This document shows positions 1 to 4,540 of a stretch of DNA of 7,297 bases, piece by piece (position 1 is the stretch's first letter; the number at the start of each line of letters is the position of its first letter). Position numbers and translations under genes: made by a program. The notes under the pieces were generated by a model. That model saw only the letters and a list, made by a program, of their open reading frames with translations. It did no database searches and was not told the origin of the DNA. Where the stretch lies: assembly GCA_040758525.1 (NCBI GenBank), contig JBFLVQ010000489.1:1-7297 (forward strand). Direction: 5' to 3'. Origin of the DNA: JBFLVQ01 sp040758525 (GTDB lineage Bacteria; Acidobacteriota; Blastocatellia; Chloracidobacteriales; JADJPF01).

Positions 1-2
1 AT

Positions 3-1682
3 GGTGGCAATGGTGACTTGAAAAACAGCTTCGATCCACAGGTACTGCAATTTTTTTATACTCGCTATGAACGACAACAGCTAGGCTGGTTAGATTCAAT
101 CTCAACAACCTTTTCTTTTAACCGTCAACGTGACAATAGGCAAACACAGGCAGGTAATCCACTCTCTACTATTACTTTTGAATCGACCCGTACCGACTCT
201 TTTGGTTATGCCTTTCAAGCCACAACTCATATTGGCTCCCATCAATTATTAACTTTTGGCGGTGAACTCTACGATGAGTATATAGGTGCTCATAGAACCC
301 AACTTAATCCTGTAACCAACCAGTTTGGTGGGGTAATACGGAGTCGGTTTCCTAATGGTGCCAGATACCAGACCTATGGAACATATATTCAACAGTCCGC
401 TGATATTTTACCAGCAAGATTGAGCATTAATGTTGGGGCTCGATATAGTGCCTTCTTTTTTAAGACATTTGCCAGTAAAAACCCACTTGATAGTCGTGGC
501 AGAGCAGTCGTGCCAGATATCTCATTTCGTACCGATGATGTTACTTTTAATGTTGGAGCAAGCCTCTTAATCAATCGAAATTTCAACCTGATCGGTACTA
601 TTAGTCGTGGCTTTCGTGCTCCCAATGTAAGCGATTTAGGAGCGGTCGGAGTATCATCGAATGGTTTTGAGATCTCAACAGATGAGGCTGCCGCTTTAGA
701 CGCAGAGATTGGCTCGACCTCTGATGCCAACGCACAGCCAATAGGAAAAAAAGTCTCTACACTTAAGCCAGAAAATATCATTAGCTACGAAGGTGGCATG
801 AAATATCAAAACAATCGAGCTTTTGCTACGGTAACCATGTTTTATGCCAACCTTAGCGATTTTATTACCAAACGAACCTTGTTGTTACCACCAGGGTTTG
901 TTGGCCAGTCAATAGGAGGTGAAAAAGTAATTTTTCAAGATCCTGTTACTGGAGCAGTACGAGTATCGGTGTCTCCTCAATCGGTTCTTACTCGTACTAA
1001 TGCTAGTGACTTCTGTTTCTATGGAATCGAGACAGCAACACGTATTAATCTACTCAGCTCTCTTACGCTGGAAGGGAATTTCTTTTATCTGTATGGCAAA
1101 GATAGTAAACCTATTATCGCCAAAAACCTTCAACCCGGTGTGATAACAGGTCGTAAAGCATTTAATGCTCCAGATATTGAAGGTGGTCTGCCTCCAGCAA
1201 CAGGCTTTCTTAGCTTACGCTACCAACCAGCGAAAAGACACTATTGGGTAGAGGTCTACTCAAATCTTGCTTCTAAGCAGGATCGCTACTCTTCCATAGA
1301 GCTTGCCGACCAACGTCTTGGTGCTATGCGCAGTCGCAGCAGCATTGCCAGCTTTTTCAGCAATGGCGCACGTGCGCGTGGATTGATTGGTAATGGTCGG
1401 GATGGTCAACCCAATACTGCCGATGATATCCTATTGGTAACTGGTGAGACACTATTGCAGGTTCAGGATAGAGTGCTTGGTCAGGGAATTATAAGTGCCC
1501 CTTTCTTTACCAAAACACCTGGTTATGGAACCTTTAACATCAGAGGCGGGTTCCTATTGGGAGAACACTCCAATCTCACTATTGTTTGGGAGAATATTTT
1601 CGATAAAAACTACCGATTACATGGTTCAGCTATTGATGCCGCAGGAACTAATCTGGTGATCTACTATAGCTGGAATTTTTAA
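3..1682 (+). CDS. TonB-dependent outer-membrane receptor, C-terminal part (5' end outside window)
   Basis: This is the C-terminal 559 residues of a TonB-dependent receptor, an outer-membrane beta-barrel that imports ligands using TonB/ExbBD energy. The frame is open to the window edge, so the real start and the plug domain lie upstream; the TTG at 18 is not a start. Visible marks are alternating amphipathic beta-strands separated by polar loops, the barrel motif SRGFRAPNVSDLG (FRAPN about residues 204-208), LKPEN (254-258) followed by a YEGGMKY strand, and a last strand ending in Phe (YYSWNF), the usual signal for BAM insertion. The near-terminal segment DKNYRLHGSAIDAAG (about 534-548) resembles the hemoglobin/transferrin/lactoferrin receptor subfamily, so a heme or iron-source ligand is likely but unproven. 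An external loop at about 464-475 is Asp/Asn/Gly-rich and could bind calcium. The gene converges on arsC across 80 bp with no convincing terminator, and nothing links it to arsenic. Confidence 0.9.
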   Translation, partial: GGNGDLKNSFDPQVLQFFYTRYERQQLGWLDSISTTFSFNRQRDNRQTQAGNPLSTITFESTRTDSFGYAFQATTHIGSHQLLTFGGELYDEYIGAHRTQLNPVTNQFGGVIRSRFPNGARYQTYGTYIQQSADILPARLSINVGARYSAFFFKTFASKNPLDSRGRAVVPDISFRTDDVTFNVGASLLINRNFNLIGTISRGFRAPNVSDLGAVGVSSNGFEISTDEAAALDAEIGSTSDANAQPIGKKVSTLKPENIISYEGGMKYQNNRAFATVTMFYANLSDFITKRTLLLPPGFVGQSIGGEKVIFQDPVTGAVRVSVSPQSVLTRTNASDFCFYGIETATRINLLSSLTLEGNFFYLYGKDSKPIIAKNLQPGVITGRKAFNAPDIEGGLPPATGFLSLRYQPAKRHYWVEVYSNLASKQDRYSSIELADQRLGAMRSRSSIASFFSNGARARGLIGNGRDGQPNTADDILLVTGETLLQVQDRVLGQGIISAPFFTKTPGYGTFNIRGGFLLGEHSNLTIVWENIFDKNYRLHGSAIDAAGTNLVIYYSWNF

Positions 1683-1762
1683 CACTTTGCATATAGAGAC
1701 CTTTCTTATGAGATTTCATTAGATCGCAAAGAATAGTACTGCTCCAATTTAATAATGTAGTC

Positions 1763-2167
1763 TTAGGCTTTATTTAGGCTAGTAATTAAATTTTTGACTC
1801 GATTTTCAATGATATCTCTGACCTTACAGAACTCATCCGGTAACATATGTTTTGGGTCTGGAATATTCCAATCTTCCTTATGTTTTGCTTTTACCATAGG
1901 GCATTCATCACCACAGCCCATTGTGATAGCATACTCATAGTCTAGATCTGGAATATCCGCAAGCGATTTGGAAGTATGGATACTTAAATCATAGCCGACC
2001 TCGCGCATTGATTCGATAGCTTTGGCATTGACCATACCGGAAGGGCGAGAACCAGCGCTATATGGTTCAACAATGTCCTGGCCGTGCATTTTGGCGAAGG
2101 CTTCTGCCATCTGGCTACGGCAGGAGTTTTCCACACAAACGAATAAAACCCGCTTTTGATTGCTCAT
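1763..2167 (-). CDS. arsC: Arsenate reductase, thioredoxin-coupled LMW-phosphatase type
   Basis: Cytoplasmic enzyme reducing arsenate to arsenite, of the low-molecular-weight tyrosine phosphatase fold that uses thioredoxin rather than glutaredoxin. With the start at 2167 it has 134 residues, the normal length. The N-terminal P-loop FVCVENSCRSQ gives the CX5R site (Cys11, Arg17; Cys16 lies within it). The redox pair sits in MGCGDECP (Cys85 and Cys89, the short C-x3-C form), and the general-acid Asp is in NIPDP (Asp104). All three catalytic cysteines are present, which argues for a reductase rather than a protein phosphatase. A GTG at 2173 is also in frame, but the AGGAG at 2176-2180 is 9 nt from ATG 2167 and only 3 nt from that GTG, so 2167 is preferred. 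It is the last gene of the minus-strand operon, 56 bp after the aquaporin gene, and supplies the arsenite that the channel would release. Confidence 0.95.
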   Translation of the reverse strand: MSNQKRVLFVCVENSCRSQMAEAFAKMHGQDIVEPYSAGSRPSGMVNAKAIESMREVGYDLSIHTSKSLADIPDLDYEYAITMGCGDECPMVKAKHKEDWNIPDPKHMLPDEFCKVRDIIENRVKNLITSLNKA

Positions 2168-2171
2168 TTTC

Positions 2172-2180
2172 ACTATCTCC
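2172..2180 (-). promoter_or_regulatory. Ribosome binding site of arsC
   Basis: On the minus strand this reads GGAGATAGT, the end of an AGGAG Shine-Dalgarno core placed 9 nt before ATG 2167. It decides the start in favour of 2167 over GTG 2173. The 8-mer GAGATAGT, followed by 4 nt and then the start codon, recurs in front of the aquaporin gene. Confidence 0.75.
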
Positions 2181-2223
2181 TGTTAGCTTCAGAGCTGATT
2201 TTCCTAATAAAGTATGCTTACTT

Positions 2224-2955
2224 TCATTTCACACGCCTCTCAATCTGCTTATCCGTCATAATGGCTGTATCTGCTGGCAGAGTTGGCACAAGCCAGTTAA
2301 ACAGTACTGTTGCCGCCGCCGCTCCAATGAATTGCGCAATAATAAAGCCTGGCACATCGGTGGGGCGAATCCCGGCAAAAGTATCGCTGGCTGCCCGCGC
2401 TAACGTTACAGCCGGATTAGCAAAAGAGGTTGATGATGTGAACCAATAGGCAGAGGTGATATAAGCAGCAACCGCGAACGGTACAACTGACGAACGCCGA
2501 TGTGAGCAGCCCCAAATCACAGCCAGTAAGCCGAAAGTGGCGACAAATTCGCTGAACCATTGCGCTTCACCTTGACGGATGTGGCGGGAGGTAGAAAAGA
2601 TTGGTTCGCTGAACATCAGGTGTGCTGCTGCCACGCCAACAAACGCACCAACAATTTGCGCTAGCAGATAAGCAGGAACGTTGCGCCAAGCAAGTCCACC
2701 TTGCCATGCATCAGCCAGCGTGACAGCCGGGTTAAAATGTGCGCCAGAGACCGGCCCAAAGGTGAGAATCAACACAAACAGTGCTGCACCAGTAGCAATG
2801 GTATTGGCCAACAAGGCAATGGCGACATTGCCACCCGCGAGCCGTTCTCCCATAATACCAGACCCAACGACAGCAGCCAGTAGCATCGCGCTGCCAATCA
2901 ATTCTGCGATTAAGCTGCGGGCTAAGTTGTTACCGGTTTTATCTTCTTTAGTCAC
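2224..2955 (-). CDS. aqpS: AqpS-like aquaporin (MIP family metalloid channel)
   Basis: Inner-membrane channel of the major intrinsic protein family, 243 residues from GTG 2955. Six hydrophobic segments fall near residues 13-33, 43-66, 93-113, 133-150, 157-172 and 201-222. The two half-helix motifs are GAHFNPAVTL (Asn75-Pro76-Ala77) and SFANPAVTLAR (Asn180-Pro181-Ala182). The residue after the second NPA is Val183, where water and glycerol channels have the filter arginine (NPAR). To my knowledge Sinorhizobium AqpS, encoded in an ars operon and permeable to arsenite and methylated arsenicals, has the same Val. The frame also stays open to an ATG at 3045, but that start lacks an SD and would overlap arsN2 by 40 bp, while GTG 2955 has a GAG 9 nt upstream and gives the usual family length. 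With no pump in the cluster, the likely job is downhill release of ArsC-made arsenite. Base composition (about 48-58% G+C) is well above the neighbours' (about 35-43%), suggesting a separate origin. Confidence 0.93.
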   Translation of the reverse strand: MTKEDKTGNNLARSLIAELIGSAMLLAAVVGSGIMGERLAGGNVAIALLANTIATGAALFVLILTFGPVSGAHFNPAVTLADAWQGGLAWRNVPAYLLAQIVGAFVGVAAAHLMFSEPIFSTSRHIRQGEAQWFSEFVATFGLLAVIWGCSHRRSSVVPFAVAAYITSAYWFTSSTSFANPAVTLARAASDTFAGIRPTDVPGFIIAQFIGAAAATVLFNWLVPTLPADTAIMTDKQIERRVK

Positions 2956-2959
2956 AGAG

Positions 2960-2967
2960 ACTATCTC
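2960..2967 (-). promoter_or_regulatory. Probable ribosome binding site supporting the GTG start of the aquaporin
   Basis: The minus strand reads GAGATAGT, then CTCT, then GTG 2955. The same 8-mer at the same 4-nt distance precedes the arsC ATG. The SD core is short (GAG), so it is weaker evidence than a full AGGAGG, but the matched arrangement favours 2955 over the ATG at 3045. Confidence 0.5.
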
Positions 2968-3005
2968 ACATTCAAGTTTATCAACATATCTTTTACTGGT
3001 GATGG

Positions 3006-3458
3006 TTATTGAAGGTTCAATCTCATAAAAGCAGCAGAAGAGCATCTAGGCAATCGCCATTCTGGAGAATTAGCTAGTCGATTATCATATTCAGCTCTAT
3101 CTGCTAATGAGAAATTGAACCGCCTGGCAAAGAAATCTTTTGCGGTAGTGGTTAGCAATACCAACTCTTCAATGCCATCACTGATAGCTTGCTTGATCAA
3201 AAATGAGATTAGTTGAGAACCTAGACCAGTACGTTGTAGTGCTGGCGAGATTGCTACCGATCTCAACAATCCTAGCTGTTGATAACGCTCCAAACCGGCA
3301 CAGCCAACCAGTTCACGATTCTGATTTCGCGCTATCAGGAAATTGGTTAAATGCTCAGTTACACCTTCATGTGGTAGATCTGTTGCGGATAGTAATGCCA
3401 GAATTTCAGCCAGATCTGCCATAGTTGCTTTTTCAATCACAATGTCCTTATGCATCAT
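3006..3458 (-). CDS. arsN2: ArsN2-type GNAT family N-acetyltransferase
   Basis: A 150-residue GNAT-fold acetyltransferase matching the arsenic-operon ArsN2 pattern. Visible are the segment around LPHEG near residues 28-32, a VGCAGLE strand (51-57), LLRSVAISP (64-72), the acetyl-CoA phosphate-binding loop QRTGLG (Gln75 to Gly80, the QxxGxG form), LLTTTAKDFFARRF (101-114), and a C-terminal SPEWRLPRCSSAAFM stretch. The related ArsN1 acetylates arsinothricin and phosphinothricin. The substrate of ArsN2 is not known to me, so a direct role on an arsenical is inference. Tandem ATGs at 3458 and 3455 overlap the end of arsI by 11 or 8 bp, indicating translational coupling; an in-frame ATG at 3482 would overlap by 35 bp and is less likely. 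No strong SD is visible (AGAG only), consistent with coupling. The gene ends 50 bp before the aquaporin GTG. Confidence 0.88.
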   Translation of the reverse strand: MMHKDIVIEKATMADLAEILALLSATDLPHEGVTEHLTNFLIARNQNRELVGCAGLERYQQLGLLRSVAISPALQRTGLGSQLISFLIKQAISDGIEELVLLTTTAKDFFARRFNFSLADRAEYDNRLANSPEWRLPRCSSAAFMRLNLQ

Positions 3459-4020
3459 TACGCTCTGTTTTGGAAAGACCAATTAGTTTTATTGGTTCTG
3501 TATTGGTAACACAGCAGGAAGCGGTTGCTGAAGTAGTAGTGGTTGAGCAAGTGGCTGACTCTGTCTTGCTCTCGCTAGTTGAAACAGGTGCGCAACAATT
3601 GGCAGCATTAACAACTTCCGGCAAGTTATCCTCTAGCACTACAAAAACTTCCCAGGAATTGCCATCAGGATCACTAACCCAGGTCTTATCCTGCACAGCA
3701 TAGCAACAATCTGTCTTTATCTCATCGCGAGTGGTGAGACCAGCCTTCTGCCATTGCTCGCGTACTGCTAAGACATCCTCAGAAGTACCAACTTGTATAC
3801 CTAGATGGGAAAGTACCCCTTTTTCATTAAAGGGAACTTGATTGAGTGTGAAATTGAGCGGTGGGTTCTGCACATCAAATTTGGCATAACCATTTCTCAC
3901 TTTGCTCGGCTCTATGCCAAACATCTTCCTATAGAATTCGATACTTTGCTCGACATTACGCACATTGATCGCTAAATGCGCTTTTAATGTTTGCACAGGA
4001 AAAGCTGAATTGTTTTGCAT
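3448..4020 (-). CDS. arsI: ArsI, C-As lyase (ArsI/CadI glyoxalase-fold dioxygenase) with Cys-rich tail
   Basis: Fe(II)-dependent extradiol-type dioxygenase of the glyoxalase fold that breaks the carbon-arsenic bond of trivalent organoarsenicals such as methylarsenite, giving arsenite. The protein has 190 residues. The expected metal ligands are visible: His15 (KAHLAINV), His72 (SHLGIQV) and Glu124 (SWEVFVV). The vicinal cysteine pair that binds the substrate arsenic is Cys105-Cys106 in TDCCYAVQDKTWV, which marks ArsI and CadI-like proteins. The catalytic domain ends near residue 135. The remaining roughly 55 residues form a Thr/Ser/Glu-rich, low-complexity tail with further cysteines at 142-143, 158 and 169-170. 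It is the first gene of the operon; AAGGAGGG lies 10 nt before ATG 4020, the strongest ribosome site in the window. The paired operators lie just upstream. Lead position plus the best SD suggest high expression. The CadI alternative (cadmium-induced protein of unknown activity) is less likely in this context. Confidence 0.94.
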   Translation of the reverse strand: MQNNSAFPVQTLKAHLAINVRNVEQSIEFYRKMFGIEPSKVRNGYAKFDVQNPPLNFTLNQVPFNEKGVLSHLGIQVGTSEDVLAVREQWQKAGLTTRDEIKTDCCYAVQDKTWVSDPDGNSWEVFVVLEDNLPEVVNAANCCAPVSTSESKTESATCSTTTTSATASCCVTNTEPIKLIGLSKTERNDA

Positions 4021-4030
4021 AAATTTATCA

Positions 4031-4038
4031 CCCTCCTT
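4031..4038 (-). promoter_or_regulatory. Strong Shine-Dalgarno of arsI
   Basis: Minus-strand AAGGAGGG sits 10 nt before ATG 4020. It is a near-full anti-SD match and confirms the arsI start. Confidence 0.85.
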
Positions 4039-4041
4039 AAA

Positions 4042-4066
4042 ATATATGTGTAGCCGAATATGAAAA
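4042..4066. promoter_or_regulatory. Second, degenerate ArsR operator copy (O2)
   Basis: The 25 bp here align without gaps to 4086-4110 within the main palindrome at 20 of 25 positions, including ATATATGT on one side and ATATGAAA on the other, with the same spacing. It is less symmetric than the main site because its left arm lacks the CTTTC extension. It lies just downstream of the predicted arsI -10, around the expected transcription start, and 44 bp (about four helical turns) from O1. Binding by ArsR is inferred. Confidence 0.55.
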
Positions 4067-4067
4067 G

Positions 4068-4096
4068 AATTTAACTTTATCTTTCATATATGTCAA
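4068..4096 (-). promoter_or_regulatory. Predicted sigma70-type promoter of the arsI operon
   Basis: On the minus strand a perfect TTGACA (4091-4096) is followed after 17 nt by TAAATT (4068-4073, 4 of 6 matches to TATAAT). Predicted transcription would start near 4060, leaving a leader of about 40 nt that contains the AAGGAGGG. The -35 hexamer lies in the centre of the main palindrome, so a bound ArsR would block RNA polymerase directly. This was read by eye; the start site is not measured. Confidence 0.6.
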
Positions 4097-4112
4097 GACG
4101 TATATGAAAGAT
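4079..4112. promoter_or_regulatory. Main ArsR operator: 34-bp inverted repeat (O1)
   Basis: Two perfectly complementary 12-bp arms, ATCTTTCATATA (4079-4090) and TATATGAAAGAT (4101-4112), flank a 10-bp centre that is itself partly symmetric (GTC-AA-GAC). The AT-rich palindrome sits between divergent arsR and arsI, the standard location and style for a site bound by a dimeric SmtB/ArsR repressor. It covers the -35 of the arsI promoter and ends 17 bp before the arsR ATG, so one site can control both directions. Confidence 0.85.
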
Positions 4113-4129
4113 TTTCCGATAAATTTTCT

Positions 4130-4540
4130 ATGAGTGGTGAAAACAAAAAATTTAATCTAGAGTTGTTCTTTAGTGCCTTAGCCGATAAGACACGGTTAAG
4201 GTTATTGAATTTGATGAGGGAGGATGAGATCTGTGTCTGTTTCTTTGTAGAAATATTAGCAACAAATCAGCCCAAGATTTCGCGCCATCTAGCATATTTA
4301 CGCAAGGCTGGTCTGGTTGCGGCGCGGCGAGATGCCAAATGGATGCATTACCGAATTATCAAGCCAACTCAACCACAGGCTGCCAAAATATTTGCTGATT
4401 TGATGAACTGGCTGGCAGAAGATCCTGAAATGCAAAAAGATCGACGACAATTGAGTAAAATCTGTTGTGCTCCACAATTGCCAATTCAATTACGAAGTGC
4501 GCCAATTCCTGTCAGTATGGCAAAAAATAACGCAGTTTAA
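4130..4540 (+). CDS. arsR: ArsR family metalloregulatory repressor
   Basis: Winged-helix repressor of the SmtB/ArsR family, 136 residues. The N-terminal FFSALADKTRLRLLNLM (about 13-29) is the family's first core helix pair. Next comes DEICVCFFVEIL with Cys35-Val-Cys37, the As(III)-sensing CxC of the R773 ArsR type; its third cysteine, three residues on, is absent (Val40). The recognition helix lies in NQPKISRHLAYLRKAGLV (46-63), followed by a wing RRDAKWMHYRI. The C-terminal tail carries Cys112-Cys113, which could supply an additional thiolate ligand. The gene is divergent from arsI and its ATG lies 17 bp from the main palindrome, so autoregulation is expected. No Shine-Dalgarno is visible before ATG 4130, and no in-frame alternative start exists in the 30 bases upstream. 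Its stop overlaps the stop of the convergent M16 gene in the shared tetranucleotide TTAA. Confidence 0.94.
   Translation: MSGENKKFNLELFFSALADKTRLRLLNLMREDEICVCFFVEILATNQPKISRHLAYLRKAGLVAARRDAKWMHYRIIKPTQPQAAKIFADLMNWLAEDPEMQKDRRQLSKICCAPQLPIQLRSAPIPVSMAKNNAV

Larger units (their letters stand above)
1763..4540. other. Arsenic resistance gene cluster: arsI-arsN2-aqpS-arsC with divergent arsR
   Basis: Four tightly packed minus-strand genes (11-bp overlap, then 50-bp and 56-bp gaps) share one promoter region with the divergent repressor gene arsR. The set covers sensing (ArsR), arsenate reduction (ArsC), a metalloid channel (aquaporin), C-As bond cleavage (ArsI) and a GNAT enzyme of the ArsN2 type. 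No ArsB, Acr3, ArsA, ArsD, ArsM, ArsH or ArsP is present in the window. The flanking genes (a TonB receptor and a peptidase pair) are unrelated, so the cluster looks complete within these borders and is probably an acquired cassette. The acquisition is inferred; no integrase, transposase or direct repeats were seen at the ends. Confidence 0.88.

Noticed and set aside
18..20. TTG as the start of the TonB receptor
   Set aside because: The same frame is open to the window edge and the plug domain is missing, so the gene is cut by the window.
389..781. 130-residue minus-strand open frame inside the TonB receptor gene
   Set aside because: It lies wholly opposite a well-supported barrel sequence, has no recognisable domain and looks like a shadow frame.
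1685..1731. Possible terminator between the TonB receptor and arsC (CTTTGC ... GCAAAG)
   Set aside because: The stem is only 6 bp around a 35-nt loop with no following T-run on either strand.
2062..2449. Two plus-strand open frames across the arsC/aquaporin junction
   Set aside because: Both are antisense to clearly recognised genes; their sequences show no family features.
3043..3045. ATG start for the aquaporin
   Set aside because: No SD, a 40-bp overlap with arsN2, and a 30-residue polar, non-conserved N-terminal extension; GTG 2955 has a better site and gives the normal length.
4465..4477. Small hairpin TTGTG-CTC-CACAA near the end of arsR, possible terminator for the M16 transcript
   Set aside because: A 5-bp A/T-rich stem with only a weak T stretch; too little to call.
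1763..4540. A wholly novel biological system or defence island
   Set aside because: Every gene here belongs to a recognisable arsenic-resistance family; novelty is limited to the combination and details.
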